A DNA stretch of 64,000 bases from Streptomyces tirandamycinicus (GCF_003097515.1 NZ_CP029188.1:124001-188000); one strand, 5' to 3'. Positions 21,132 through 29,761 are shown, numbered from the stretch's first letter. Translations and numbers: made by a program. Notes: generated by a model not told the origin, from the sequence alone.

Positions 21132-21377
21132 TCAGGGCTGGACCACGGGCCTGGCCTCGACGCCGGACGCGGGCTGCTGGTGCCCGCCGCTTGCGATCAT
21201 CCGTACCTCACCGCGGTCACTGATCTCCGCCTGGACGATGCCGGTGTCGTCGGCGTAGATCGGGTGCCCGCCCGGGCCCTTGCGCTCGGTGCGGTGCACG
21301 ACCACCGCGTCCTCGCTGTCGGTCGCCGAGGCGACACCTCCCGCGAAGACCAGTTCGAAATCCTCGTCCCGACCCAT
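21132..21377 (-). CDS. DUF6296-like small protein
   Basis: 81 residues. The core (DAVVVHRTERKGPGGHPIYA, then DDTGIVQAEISDRGEVRMIASGG) matches a Streptomyces-specific family that I believe is DUF6296; function unknown. GAGGAGG lies five bases before ATG 21377. It is transcribed away from the persulfide regulon, and its upstream region (21378-21650) is shared with that regulon's promoter. Confidence 0.75.
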   Translation of the reverse strand: MGRDEDFELVFAGGVASATDSEDAVVVHRTERKGPGGHPIYADDTGIVQAEISDRGEVRMIASGGHQQPASGVEARPVVQP

Positions 21378-21657
21378 GGGGCCTCCTCTGCGATACGCCG
21401 CACATCACGTCCGGCTGCAGCACTGAATGGCCATTATGCGACTTTTATTCTATTTGCTCACCGCGAGGCCACCCCCTCCCGCACCACGGGGCCACGCCCG
21501 CCGCGGGCGGGCCGGCCCGGTGACGGCGGGCGCGGCCCGTACGGCCCTGCGGGCGCGGTCGCGTACGGCCCTCCGGAAACCCGCAAGCGACCGCGCCCGC
21601 AGGGCCGGGACGACGCCCACGGCAGGCGGCCGAGCGGCACCGGGACCTTCCGCACGT
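21378..21657. other. Divergent region between the DUF6296-like and persulfide genes
   Basis: 280 bases. An AT-rich patch at 21421-21460 (ATTATGCGACTTTTATTCTA) probably holds the DUF6296-like promoter. The words GGGCGCGGCCCGTACGGCCC and GCGGTCGCGTACGGCCCTCC form a short direct repeat near 21530-21570. No gene seen. Confidence 0.4.
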
Positions 21658-21674
21658 ATACCCCTGGGGGTAAT
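21658..21674. promoter_or_regulatory. CstR/CsoR-type operator 1
   Basis: ATACCCCTGGGGGTAAT, a GC-core palindrome with A/T flanks typical of CsoR-family sites. It lies within the spacer of a likely promoter: TTCCGC near 21649 and TAATAAT at 21671-21677. Confidence 0.75.
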
Positions 21675-21691
21675 AATGCTACGGTGGGTTC

Positions 21692-21710
21692 AATACCCCA
21701 GGGGGTAATT
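21692..21710. promoter_or_regulatory. CstR/CsoR-type operator 2
   Basis: AATACCCCAGGGGGTAATT, second copy 34 bases after the first, about where transcription should begin and 23 bases before the GTG of the persulfide dioxygenase gene. Confidence 0.75.
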
Positions 21711-21732
21711 TCCGTGCGAAGGGAGTATCCGC

Positions 21733-23091
21733 GTGTTCTTCGTCGACACCATCGAGCTGGAAGGTCTCGGCAACCGCAGCTACCTGGCAGGCGGTGAGCA
21801 CACCGCGGTGGCCGTGGACCCGCCGCGCGACATCGACCGGGTGCTCGCCGCGGCCGCACGGCGAGGTGTGCGGATCTCCCATGTGGCGGAGACCCACCTC
21901 CACAACGACTACGTCACCGGAGGCCTGGAGCTGGCCCGGGTCGTCGGCGCCGCGTACCTGGTACCGGCGGGCGCGCGCGTCTCCTTCGCGCGCGTCGCGG
22001 TGTCCGACGGCGACACGGTCGAGGTCGACGCGGGAGTCACCCTGCGGGCGATGGCGACACCCGGTCACACGCCGCACCACACCTCGTACGTGCTGAGCGA
22101 GGGCGACCGGCCGGTGGCCGCGTTCACCGGCGGTTCCCTGCTCATCGGCACGGTCGGCCGGCCGGACCTGGTCGAGCCGCGGCTGACCGAGCGGCTGGCC
22201 CGGGCGCAGCACGCCTCGGCGCACCGCCTGGCCGCCGAGCTGCCGGACGCCACGGCGGTGCTGCCCACCCACGGCTTCGGCAGCTTCTGCTCCTCGGCGC
22301 AGGCCGAGGGGGACACGACCACCATCGGCAAGGAGAAGGCCTGCAACGCGGCGCTCGGCGCCGACGTGGACACCTTCGTCGCCGGCCTGCTGGCGGGCCT
22401 GGACGACGTGCCCGCGTACTACGCCCACATGGGCCCGGCCAACGCGGCGGGCCCCGCGCCGGTGGACCTGACCCCGCCCGCCGTCGCCGACGCCGAGGAG
22501 ATCGCCGCGCGCCTGGCGGCCGGGGAGTGGGTGGTGGACCTGCGCAACCGGGTCGCGTTCGCCGAGGGGCATGTGGCCGGGTCGTTCAACTTCGAAGCCG
22601 ACGGCAAGCTCGCCACCTACCTCGCCTGGATGGTCCCGTGGGGCAAGCCGGTGACCCTGCTCGCGGAGTCGCCGGAGCAGCTGGCCGACGCCCAGCGCGA
22701 ACTCGTCAGGGTCGGCATCGACCGCCCGGCCGCCGCCGCCACGGGAGGTCCCGGCCGGTGGCTGCGCAGGGGTGAGGCGCCCGCCTCGTTCCCCCGGTCC
22801 ACCTTCGCCGGACTCGCCGAGCAGGGCGCCGGACGGGTGGTGGTCCTCGACGTACGCCGCGACTCCGAGCGGGCCGGCGGCTGGATCGAGGGCTCCGTGC
22901 ACATCCCCGTCCACGAACTGCACGACCGTCTCGGCGAGGTCCCCGGCGGAACGGTGTGGGTGCACTGCGCGGGCGGCATGCGGGCGGCCATCGCGGCCTC
23001 GCTGCTGGATGCCGCCGGCCGGGACGTGGTCGCCGTCGACGACGGCTTCGACGCCGCGCACGACGCCGGCCTGCCCGTGACCTCCGGCTGA
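21733..23091 (+). CDS. Persulfide dioxygenase-rhodanese fusion (MBL fold, CstB-like)
   Basis: 452 residues. The N-terminal metallo-beta-lactamase domain (1-250) has the ETHE1-type metal motif THLHNDYVTG (about 53-62) and TPGHTPHHTSY; it oxidises glutathione-, mycothiol- or protein-bound persulfide to sulfite using iron and oxygen. Two rhodanese domains follow: the first (about 265-350) lacks an active-site cysteine (LLAESPEQ) and is probably structural; the second (365-450) has Cys412 in HCAGGMR and can move sulfane sulfur. The layout equals CstB of the staphylococcal cst operon. Start GTG 21733 with AAGGGAG seven bases upstream. First gene of the operon, behind operators 1 and 2, so probably induced by sulfide/persulfide through the CstR-type repressor at 24252. 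Confidence 0.93.
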   Translation: MFFVDTIELEGLGNRSYLAGGEHTAVAVDPPRDIDRVLAAAARRGVRISHVAETHLHNDYVTGGLELARVVGAAYLVPAGARVSFARVAVSDGDTVEVDAGVTLRAMATPGHTPHHTSYVLSEGDRPVAAFTGGSLLIGTVGRPDLVEPRLTERLARAQHASAHRLAAELPDATAVLPTHGFGSFCSSAQAEGDTTTIGKEKACNAALGADVDTFVAGLLAGLDDVPAYYAHMGPANAAGPAPVDLTPPAVADAEEIAARLAAGEWVVDLRNRVAFAEGHVAGSFNFEADGKLATYLAWMVPWGKPVTLLAESPEQLADAQRELVRVGIDRPAAAATGGPGRWLRRGEAPASFPRSTFAGLAEQGAGRVVVLDVRRDSERAGGWIEGSVHIPVHELHDRLGEVPGGTVWVHCAGGMRAAIAASLLDAAGRDVVAVDDGFDAAHDAGLPVTSG

Positions 23092-23124
23092 CTCCCGGCC
23101 ACCCCCGAACCAGGAAGGAGTGCG

Positions 23125-23490
23125 ATGTTCCTCTTCCGCCGGCACCAGCCCCGCGTCACGGTCGGCCGGGCCCTCCGACGGACCAGCGGCGGCCGGCCCG
23201 ACGCCGTACTGCTGGACGTCCGCGAGCAGCCCGAGTGGGAGGCCGGCCACGCCCCGGACGCCGTGCATCTGCCGCTGTCGAGGCTGCTCGCCGGAAGCGC
23301 CCTGCCGCCCGTAGCGGCGGGCAGGACACTGCTGGTGATCTGCCGCAGCGGGCGGCGGTCCCTGGAGGCGGCGAAGCTCCTCACCGAACGCGGAGCGCGG
23401 GCGGTGAACGTCGAGGGCGGCATGATCGCGTGGGCCGCCGCCGGGCACCCGGTCGTCGACGAGCGCGGGAACAGCGGCCGGATAGCGTGA
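23125..23490 (+). CDS. Single-domain rhodanese
   Basis: 121 residues, one rhodanese domain with Cys73 in ICRSGRRS, the six-residue active loop. Transfers sulfane sulfur; here it probably passes sulfur between thiosulfate/persulfide and the upstream dioxygenase. AAGGAG precedes ATG 23125, and its stop overlaps the next start (GTGA), so it is translated together with the exporter gene. 33 bases after the dioxygenase. Confidence 0.92.
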   Translation: MFLFRRHQPRVTVGRALRRTSGGRPDAVLLDVREQPEWEAGHAPDAVHLPLSRLLAGSALPPVAAGRTLLVICRSGRRSLEAAKLLTERGARAVNVEGGMIAWAAAGHPVVDERGNSGRIA

Positions 23491-24230
23491 CCCCGCTCGT
23501 TCTCGCCCTCGTCGCCGGGGCCGTCATCGGCCTCGCTCTCGGAGCCCTGGGCGGCGGCGGCAGCGTCCTGGCCGTACCGGCGCTGATCTACCTGCTCGGC
23601 TTCACCCCGGTGGAGGCCACCACGGCCAGCCTGATCATCGTCACCGCCACCTCCGCCACCGCTCTGTACGCCCACGCCCGCGACGGGAACGTGGCATGGA
23701 AGACGGGGTCGTTGTTCGCCGCGGCGGGCATCGTTCCCGCCTTCCTCGCCGGTGCCGTCGCCGGACGCCTGCCCGCAGCGCTGCTGACGGCGGCGTTCGC
23801 GGCCATCGCCGCGCTGGCGGCCCTGCGGATGCTGCGACCGTCCGGGTCCGAGCCGCCGGGGCGGATCCGTCCCGGCAAAGCGGCCGGCGCCGGCGCCGGA
23901 CTGGGTGCCGTGACGGGCTTTCTGGGGGTCGGCGGGGGATTCCTCGCCGTGCCCGCCCTGGTGAGCGTGCTGGGACTGGCCATGCGGCGGGCGGTGGGCA
24001 CCAGCCTGCTCGTCATCACGGTCAACTCGCTGGCCGCGCTCACCGCCCGCGCCGGCACCGGTGGCGGGCTCCAGTGGGAGGTCATCGGTCCCTTCACCGG
24101 GGCCGCGATACTCGGGGCCTGGGACGGCAAGCGGCTCGCGACGAAGATCTCCGGAGCCGCCCTCCAGAAGATCTTCGCCGGCGTACTGCTCGCGGTGGCC
24201 GCGTTCATGCTCGCCGACGTGATCGCATGA
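23487..24230 (+). CDS. TauE/SafE family sulfite (or anion) exporter
   Basis: 247 residues, seven to eight transmembrane helices in two repeats, each with the TauE signature: GALGGGGSVLAVPALIYLLG and FLGVGGGFLAVPALVSVLG. Located after a persulfide dioxygenase whose product is sulfite, so sulfite export is the likely task (inference from context). GTG 23487 overlaps the rhodanese stop by four bases. End of the plus-strand operon. Confidence 0.92.
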   Translation: MTPLVLALVAGAVIGLALGALGGGGSVLAVPALIYLLGFTPVEATTASLIIVTATSATALYAHARDGNVAWKTGSLFAAAGIVPAFLAGAVAGRLPAALLTAAFAAIAALAALRMLRPSGSEPPGRIRPGKAAGAGAGLGAVTGFLGVGGGFLAVPALVSVLGLAMRRAVGTSLLVITVNSLAALTARAGTGGGLQWEVIGPFTGAAILGAWDGKRLATKISGAALQKIFAGVLLAVAAFMLADVIA

Positions 24231-24251
24231 GCCGGCCGCCCGCGGGACCGG

Positions 24252-24548
<297 letters not shown>

Positions 24549-24554
24549 TCACGA

Positions 24555-24574
24555 AATACCCCCAGGGGTAATAT
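24555..24574. promoter_or_regulatory. CstR/CsoR-type operator 3
   Basis: AATACCCCCAGGGGTAATAT between the divergent repressor and rhodanese genes. It includes TAATAT (24569-24574), which could be the -10 of the plus-strand promoter and, read the other way, of the repressor promoter. Confidence 0.75.
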
Positions 24575-24576
24575 AG

Positions 24577-24592
24577 AACCCCTGGGGGGAAT
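24577..24592. promoter_or_regulatory. CstR/CsoR-type operator 4
   Basis: AACCCCTGGGGGGAAT, slightly less perfect than the other three, adjacent to operator 3 and about 30 bases before the rhodanese-DUF2892 start. Confidence 0.65.
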
Positions 24593-24620
24593 CCGTCGAC
24601 ACCCAAGGATGACACCCGCC

Positions 24621-25196
24621 ATGACCGCACCCACCGCCCTCGGCATCGACGAGGCCCGCACCCGCCTGAACGAGCTGACCGTCATCGACGTACGCACACC
24701 GGGCGAGTTCGCGGGAGGCCACCTGCCCGGCGCCCTCAACGTCCCCCTCGACCGGATCCGGCGCGCGCTCCCCGACATCCGGCACGCCGCCGCACGCGGC
24801 GACGTCCTGGTCGTCTGCGCGTCCGGCGCCCGCTCGGAGAACGCCTGCAGGATCCTCGCCGAGAACGGCGTCGCCACCGCCACCCTCTCGGGAGGGACGG
24901 CGGCCTGGGCGGCGGGCGGCAACGAGCTGCGCCGACCCGAGGGGACCCCGCGTGCCACCTGGAGCATGGAGCGGCAGGTCCGTTTCACCGCCGGCACCGT
25001 CGTCCTGCTCGGCCTCCTGCTCGGCCTTCTCGTCCACCCGGCCTTCCAGATCCTGTCCGCCGCCATCGCGGGCGGGCTGGTCTTCTCCGCCCTGACCGAC
25101 ACCTGCGGCATGGCGGCGATGCTGGCCAGGCTCCCCCACAACAGGACCCGTGCGGCCGACCTCGGCGCCACGCTGGAGGTACTGCGCAGCCGCTGA
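24621..25196 (+). CDS. Rhodanese-DUF2892 membrane protein (YgaP-like)
   Basis: 191 residues: rhodanese domain (1-105) with Cys66 in VVCASGARSENAC, then a DUF2892-type pair of transmembrane helices (about 118-170, TVVLLGLLLGLLVHPAFQ). Matches E. coli YgaP and the membrane rhodaneses of cst operons; it places sulfurtransferase activity at the membrane. ATG 24621 is preferred over ATG 24609 because AAGGA (24605-24609) overlaps the earlier codon. Behind operators 3 and 4, divergent from the repressor. Confidence 0.9.
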   Translation: MTAPTALGIDEARTRLNELTVIDVRTPGEFAGGHLPGALNVPLDRIRRALPDIRHAAARGDVLVVCASGARSENACRILAENGVATATLSGGTAAWAAGGNELRRPEGTPRATWSMERQVRFTAGTVVLLGLLLGLLVHPAFQILSAAIAGGLVFSALTDTCGMAAMLARLPHNRTRAADLGATLEVLRSR

Positions 25197-25208
25197 CGGC
25201 ACGCGGCA

Positions 25209-25222
25209 GGGCCATGGGGCCT
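25209..25222. promoter_or_regulatory. Possible weak OsdR/DevR-like box
   Basis: GGGCCATGGGGCCT agrees with the outer parts of the GGGCCGWWCGGCCC boxes found elsewhere in this block, but the centre differs and no paired copy is seen. About 119 bases before the universal stress gene. Confidence 0.35.
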
Positions 25223-25340
25223 CGCACCGGGTTGCCGGTGGATCCCCGTTCTCGTGTGATGGAAACGAGCCTGCCCCGCTGTCGTCGAGGCTCGGCCGGG
25301 CGGGGCACCCATGCCCCGAGCGGCCGGGAGAGGAGTCGAT

Positions 25341-26468
25341 GTGCGTGATCAGTACACGGCCGGATCGGTTGTGGTGGGTGTGGCCGAGGCCGAGGGGCAG
25401 GAGCAGGTGGCTCTCGCGGCCGCGCAGGAGGCGGCCCGCGCCGGTACGGGGCTTCGCATCCTGCACGCCGTCGAGTGGCCGGCTCCGCCGGGGACGGCCG
25501 CTGACGGCACGACGGCGACAGCCGGTACGGAAGCCCTTGCGCGATCTTCTGCGGAAGCCGATACGGAAGCCGACGCTGAGACCGAGGCGGAAGCCGACGC
25601 GGAAGCCCACGCTGAGACCGAGGCGGAAGCCGACGCGAAAGCCCACGCTGAGACCCAGGCGGAAGCCGACGCGAACGCCCACGCTGAGACCCAGGCGGAA
25701 GCCGACGCGAAAGCCGGTACGGAAACCGCTACGGAGACCGACGCCGGCGACCGGACGCACCCGGATCGTGCGAAACGTGTGATCGCCCGCTTCTCCCAGG
25801 CCGTCCACCGGCGGTTCCCGCACCTGGCGATCGAGCCGGACCGCGTCTCCGGCTCGCCCGTGCCGGCCCTCATCGACCGGTCCGCCACAGCGCCGCTGGT
25901 CGTCGTCGGCCATCGTGGTACGGGTGGCTTCCCCCGGCTGCCGCTGGGCTCGGTGAGTCTGCAGGTGGCCACCCACTCCCGCTGCCCGGTCCTCGTGGTC
26001 GGAACCGGGGAGAGAACCGAGCCGGTCGACAACCGGGTCGTGGTCGGCGTCGACGTCGACGACGTCCAGCCGCACGTGATGGAGTTCGCCCTGCGGGCGG
26101 CGGGCAGCCGCGGCGCCCGACTCGAGGTCGCGCACGCCTCCACACGGCCCGAACTCCTCAGCACCGGCCCCACCGGTCCCCTCCTCCTCGGCCACGAGAC
26201 ACGGCCGATCGCGGCGCGGGACCTGCTGGAGGAGAAGCTGGCCCCCTACCGTTCCCGCTGGCCCGACGTGGAGATCCGTACCCGGGTCGAGCGGTGCCGG
26301 CCCGCGCACCTGCTGGTCGAGTCCTCACGTGACGCGGAACTGGTCGTGGTGGGCACCCACGGCCGCACCGGCCTGCGGAGACTGATGCTGGGCTCGGTGA
26401 GCGGCGAAGTGCTGCACACCGCCGAATGCCCGGTCGTCGTGGTGCCCGCCCCCGTCACCGGGGCGTGA
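25341..26468 (+). CDS. Tandem universal stress protein with an inserted acidic repeat
   Basis: 375 residues, two USP (UspA) domains. Each ends in the ATP-binding glycine motif: GHRGTGGFPRLPLGSVS and GTHGRTGLRRLMLGSVS. The first is interrupted (about 73-133) by an Ala/Glu/Asp/Thr segment whose core is four 12-residue repeats (AETEAEADAEAH and variants) encoded by 36-bp tandem units; a long acidic helix is likely. USPs of this tandem type are typical of hypoxia/dormancy regulons. Start GTG 25341 with AGGAG six bases upstream; the frame opens at 25311. It is convergent with the CBS-BON gene downstream. Confidence 0.9.
   Translation: MRDQYTAGSVVVGVAEAEGQEQVALAAAQEAARAGTGLRILHAVEWPAPPGTAADGTTATAGTEALARSSAEADTEADAETEAEADAEAHAETEAEADAKAHAETQAEADANAHAETQAEADAKAGTETATETDAGDRTHPDRAKRVIARFSQAVHRRFPHLAIEPDRVSGSPVPALIDRSATAPLVVVGHRGTGGFPRLPLGSVSLQVATHSRCPVLVVGTGERTEPVDNRVVVGVDVDDVQPHVMEFALRAAGSRGARLEVAHASTRPELLSTGPTGPLLLGHETRPIAARDLLEEKLAPYRSRWPDVEIRTRVERCRPAHLLVESSRDAELVVVGTHGRTGLRRLMLGSVSGEVLHTAECPVVVVPAPVTGA
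25575..25719. repeat. 36-bp coding tandem repeat, four units
   Basis: Four 36-bp units (GCTGAGACC(G/C)AGGCGGAAGCC... type) inside the USP gene, differing at a few bases, so older or less homogenised than the cbiZ minisatellite. Confidence 0.85.
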
Positions 26469-26546
26469 GCTCGCCGGGCGTGACCTCGCCGGGCGTGAGC
26501 CGCCGGGGTGACGTCCGCGGTGCGTGAAAGGGCCGGCCGACGGTCG

Positions 26547-27407
26547 TCACACCGTCGTCAGGTGATCGACGACTTCGGTGACGTCGGCGAGTCCCTCGAT
26601 CCTTTCGAGGAGCCGCCGCGCGTCGGACTGCGCGATGCTCCCCCACACGTCCACCGTCCCGTTCCTGACGACGATCTCGATCGCGGGCCCGGCGCCGGGG
26701 AACTCCTCCGCGAGGATCCTGGATTCGATCTCCTGCCGGATCCCCTCGTCGTCCCGTACGAGCGCAGCGAGCAGGGTGTTCCTGTGCACGACACCGACGA
26801 GATGGCCGTCCTCGTCCGTGACGGGCATCCGCTTCAGGCGGGAGAGCGCGGCCAGCCAGGCGGCCTCGGCGGCGGTGGCCTCGGGGAGCACCGTGATGGC
26901 CGGGGCGGTCATCAGATCCTCCGCCGTGTACGCACGCGCGCGGTCGTTCAGGCGCCGCCGGGTCAGGGAGCCCCGCGCGCCGGGCCGGTGACCGGTCGCC
27001 TCGACCGCGGCCTTCGCCAGCAGGTCCGACACCGACACCACACCCATGACCCGGCCGTCCGGGTCGGTCACGGGCAGCGACCCCACCCCTGCGTCGTTGA
27101 GGGTCCGGGCGATGGCCACGAAGGCCGAGTCCCGGGGCACCGACGTGACGGGCGGGTCCATGACGTCCCGGACCAGCAGCGGTTGTGCCTCCACGTCGGA
27201 CGCCCGGCGCCCCGTCCGCCGGGGCCGGGCCGGTGCTCCGGGTCCGGCGGGACTTCGGTGCGCCCGCTGCGTGGCGGACACCGCGGCCATGGCACCGAGG
27301 TACCGGAGCAGCATGTCCTCCCGCAGGGGCCGGTCGGTCCGGCCCGCCGTTCCGGACACCGCACGGCGGGCCTCCGCCCCTGCTGCGGGGCCCTCTCGCT
27401 CGTTCAT
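26547..27407 (-). CDS. CBS-pair and BON domain protein (1)
   Basis: 286 residues: disordered N-terminus (1-75), two CBS domains (about 78-135, VRDVMDPPVTSVPRDS; 158-215, AEDLMTAPAITVLPEA), then a BON domain (220-286, IEIVVRNGTVDVWGSI). CBS pairs sense adenine nucleotides; CBS-BON proteins are regular members of actinobacterial hypoxia regulons, role undefined. ATG 27407 with GAGGAAG seven bases upstream. It diverges from the USP gene at 27573, and the intergenic region carries a pair of regulatory boxes centred almost equidistant from both starts. Confidence 0.9.
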   Translation of the reverse strand: MNEREGPAAGAEARRAVSGTAGRTDRPLREDMLLRYLGAMAAVSATQRAHRSPAGPGAPARPRRTGRRASDVEAQPLLVRDVMDPPVTSVPRDSAFVAIARTLNDAGVGSLPVTDPDGRVMGVVSVSDLLAKAAVEATGHRPGARGSLTRRRLNDRARAYTAEDLMTAPAITVLPEATAAEAAWLAALSRLKRMPVTDEDGHLVGVVHRNTLLAALVRDDEGIRQEIESRILAEEFPGAGPAIEIVVRNGTVDVWGSIAQSDARRLLERIEGLADVTEVVDHLTTV

Positions 27408-27472
27408 GGCCGGCTTCCTCGTCAAGTCTCCCCCGCTGTCACATTCTCGCCCCCCTCCGGCGGCGCCACCCC

Positions 27473-27506
27473 GGGCCGGTCGGCCCTTCCGGGGGCCGTT
27501 CGGACT
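27473..27506. promoter_or_regulatory. Tandem OsdR/DevR-like boxes, divergent CBS-BON / USP promoter
   Basis: GGGCCGGTCGGCCC (27473-27486) and GGGCCGTTCGGACT (27493-27506), starts 20 bp apart. They lie about 66 bases from both the CBS-BON start (27407) and the USP start (27573), a position suiting an activator working in both directions. Confidence 0.65.
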
Positions 27507-27572
27507 CTGCCGCCGTCGGCCCGGGAGGGGAATGCTGAGAATGCGGCAGCCATCGCTGCGAGGAGTTCGCCG

Positions 27573-28460
27573 ATGCCCCAGCACGTGACCGCCGGTCTGG
27601 ACGGATCGGCCGAGAGTGCCGCGGCCGCCGAGTGGGCGGCCCGGGAAGCACGGTTGCGCCAGGTCGCCCTGCGCCTGCTGCTCGTGTCCGACGGCCCGGC
27701 GCCCACCCGCGCCGCTACGGAGACTGGTACCGCCGGGGCCGGGCGGGATCCCGCCGCGGAGTTCCTGGCCGGCACCGCGGACGCGCTGCGCGGCCGGCAC
27801 CCGGGGCTCGAGGTCCGCGCGCGGCGGCTGACCGGCAGGCCCCCGGCCGTGCTGGCCCGCGAGGCGGCGCAGGCGGACCTCGTCGTGCTCGGCTCCCGCG
27901 GTCTGGGGAGTGTGCGGGGCTTCCTCCTGGGGTCCGTCGCGTTGGCGACGATCGTCAGGACCGACCGGCCGGTCGTTCTCGTACGCCCCCAGCGCCGACC
28001 GGGGCCGGCGGTCCCCGGAGAGGAAGCCGGTGCCGCCGCCGGCAGCGTGGTCGTCGGGGTGGACGTCCACCAGACGTGCGACGCCACCCTCGACTTCGCC
28101 TTCGGCGAGGCCGCGCTCCGCGGTGGCCGCCTCCGGGCGGTCCACTGCTGGTCGCTCCCACCCTTCGGGAGGGACGCGCTGGCCCTCGAAATGGCGCTGC
28201 GCGAAATGCGGCCGGACATCGCGAGAGAGCTCAGGAACGTCCTCGCGCCCTGGCGGCAGAAGTACCCTTCGGTCGAGGTCACCGAGCTCACACCGGTCGG
28301 CGGGGTGTCCGACCGGTTGCTGCAATCCGCCGCCGGGGCCGCTCTCGTGGTCGTGGGCCGGCGGATCCGCACCGCACGCGCCGGATCGCGCCTCGGCCCG
28401 GTCGCCCATGCGGTGATCCACCACTGCGCGTCTCCCGTGGCGGTCGTGGCCCACGGCTGA
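27573..28460 (+). CDS. Tandem universal stress protein
   Basis: 295 residues, two USP domains (1-140 and 155-295). The first has a complete ATP-binding loop (GSRGLGSVRGFLLGSVA); the second has VVGRRIRTARAGSRLGPVAHAV, the modified loop usual for the C-terminal half of these tandem proteins. ATG 27573 has AGGAG seven to eight bases upstream. Monocistronic: the paired boxes precede it and a hairpin follows at 28475. Confidence 0.93.
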   Translation: MPQHVTAGLDGSAESAAAAEWAAREARLRQVALRLLLVSDGPAPTRAATETGTAGAGRDPAAEFLAGTADALRGRHPGLEVRARRLTGRPPAVLAREAAQADLVVLGSRGLGSVRGFLLGSVALATIVRTDRPVVLVRPQRRPGPAVPGEEAGAAAGSVVVGVDVHQTCDATLDFAFGEAALRGGRLRAVHCWSLPPFGRDALALEMALREMRPDIARELRNVLAPWRQKYPSVEVTELTPVGGVSDRLLQSAAGAALVVVGRRIRTARAGSRLGPVAHAVIHHCASPVAVVAHG

Positions 28461-28474
28461 GCCGGCGCCCGACC

Positions 28475-28498
28475 CCGCCGCCGGCGCCCGGGCGGCGG
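28475..28498. terminator. Terminator hairpin after the USP gene
   Basis: CCGCCGCC / GGCGGCGG stem with an 8-base loop, 15 bases after the stop. Confidence 0.6.
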
Positions 28499-28756
28499 CG
28501 GGCCGGCCGGCCGAGCACGACGTCGCAAGGCCGCGACGTACGCGAAGCCGCGAGGCCGCGAGGCCTGTGACATCCGCGGACTGCGCGAGTCATGCAAGGT
28601 CCGCGAGGCCGCTACGTAGATGACGTACGCGACGTACGCGACGTACGCGACGTACCTGACGTCAGCGGGCTACGCGACGTCCGCGGGCCGGGCCCCTGGC
28701 GCGCCCCCTGGCGTGTCCCGCCTCCCACCGCACGGTCCCGCGGCGATGCTTGCGCC
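28499..28756. repeat. Non-coding region with GACGTACGC tandem repeats
   Basis: About 260 bases. At 28620-28680 the 9-mer GACGTACGC is repeated four to five times and then decays into GACGTACCTGACGTC; upstream CCGCGAGGC repeats (28555-28610). GACGTC/GTAC words make several small palindromes. It should contain the promoter of the DMT gene, but none is obvious. Confidence 0.6.
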
Positions 28757-29608
28757 ATGAACACCGCCGTCGCGGTGCCGGCCGCCCTGCTCTCCGCGCT
28801 CAGCTTCGGTGTCGGATCGGTACTCCAGCAGCAGGCGGCGAGCAGCGCGCCCGCAGCGCATTCCCTGCGTCCCCGGCTGCTGCTGGAGCTCGCACGCCGG
28901 CCGCGGTGGCTGGCCGGGATGGCGCTCGTCGTCGCGTCGTTCGCGCTGCTGGGTCTCGCCCTGGCCTCCGGCCCGCTGGTGCTGGTCCAGCCGCTCGCGG
29001 CCACGGACCTCGTCTTCGCTCTCCCGTTCCTCGCCTGGCGCCGCCGTGTCCCCCTGACCCGTGCCGAGGCCGTGGGCATCCTGTGCACCGCGGGCGGCGT
29101 CGCGCTGTTCCTGACGGTCCTTCCGGAACCTGCCCCCGGGGCGATCCCGGACATCTCCGACTGGGTTCCCGTACTCGCCGCCGTCGGTGGCGCCGTGGCG
29201 CTCCTGGCCCCCGCCGGCCTGCGGCGGCGCGGCACGACGAGGACGGCCCTGTTCGCCGTCTGCGCGGCGCTCCTGTTCGCGCTGCTCGACAGCCTGACCA
29301 AGAGCACGGCCGAGCGGTTCCAGACCGAGGGCACCGGCGCGTTCCTCGCCTGGGAGCCGTACTCGCTGATCCTCGTCGGCGTGCTGGGCCTGACCATGTC
29401 GCAGAGCGCGTACCAGGCCGGTTCGCTGGCCGTCAGCCTGCCGATCATCGACACGCTGGAGCCGATCGGGGCCGTGCTCATCGGCATCGCCGTCTTCGGC
29501 GAACGGCTCGCGCAGTCCCCTTCGGCGCTGGCCGTACAGATGCTGGGCGCGGCCGTGGCCGTGGCCGGCATCATCGTCCTCGACCGCTCGCCCCTGGCCC
29601 GCGTCTGA
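28757..29608 (+). CDS. DMT-family membrane transporter (EamA/NIPA-like)
   Basis: 283 residues with nine to ten transmembrane helices. It has the layout of the drug/metabolite superfamily, with FGVGSVLQQQAA in the first helix, as in NIPA/DMT-type proteins of actinobacteria, and a C-terminal half repeating the pattern (LEPIGAVLIGIAVFGERL). Substrate unknown. Start ATG 28757; the ribosome binding site is weak. A large hairpin follows. Confidence 0.88.
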   Translation: MNTAVAVPAALLSALSFGVGSVLQQQAASSAPAAHSLRPRLLLELARRPRWLAGMALVVASFALLGLALASGPLVLVQPLAATDLVFALPFLAWRRRVPLTRAEAVGILCTAGGVALFLTVLPEPAPGAIPDISDWVPVLAAVGGAVALLAPAGLRRRGTTRTALFAVCAALLFALLDSLTKSTAERFQTEGTGAFLAWEPYSLILVGVLGLTMSQSAYQAGSLAVSLPIIDTLEPIGAVLIGIAVFGERLAQSPSALAVQMLGAAVAVAGIIVLDRSPLARV

Positions 29609-29686
29609 ACTCGCCGTACCCCTCCCGTGCCGTGTCCCGGGGCACCCGGCCGCCGAGCGCCACCGAGCGGCCGCCCCCGGGCAGGC

Positions 29687-29752
29687 GTCCCTCCGCCGGG
29701 ACGATCGGGCCCGGCTCCGCTCCTCCGGGCCCGATCGTCCCGGCGGAGGGAC
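29687..29752. terminator. 28-bp perfect inverted repeat between the DMT gene and ppdK
   Basis: A perfect 28-bp stem (29687-29714 with 29725-29752) and a 10-base loop, 79 bases after the DMT stop. Probably a terminator. Its right arm contains GGGCCCGATCGTCC and overlaps the first bases of the ppdK regulatory box, so it may double as part of that promoter. Confidence 0.7.
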
Positions 29753-29761
29753 GTTCGGCCC
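29727..29761. promoter_or_regulatory. Tandem OsdR/DevR-like boxes before ppdK
   Basis: GGGACGTTCGGCCC (29748-29761) matches GGGCCGWWCGGCCC at 13 of 14 positions. A weaker copy GGGCCCGATCGTCC begins 21 bases earlier (29727-29740). The last base is 90 bases before the ppdK start. Confidence 0.6.

Noticed and set aside
29687..29752. 28-bp inverted repeat considered as ends of an insertion sequence
   Set aside because: Arms are only ten bases apart, with no gene between; a terminator fits better.
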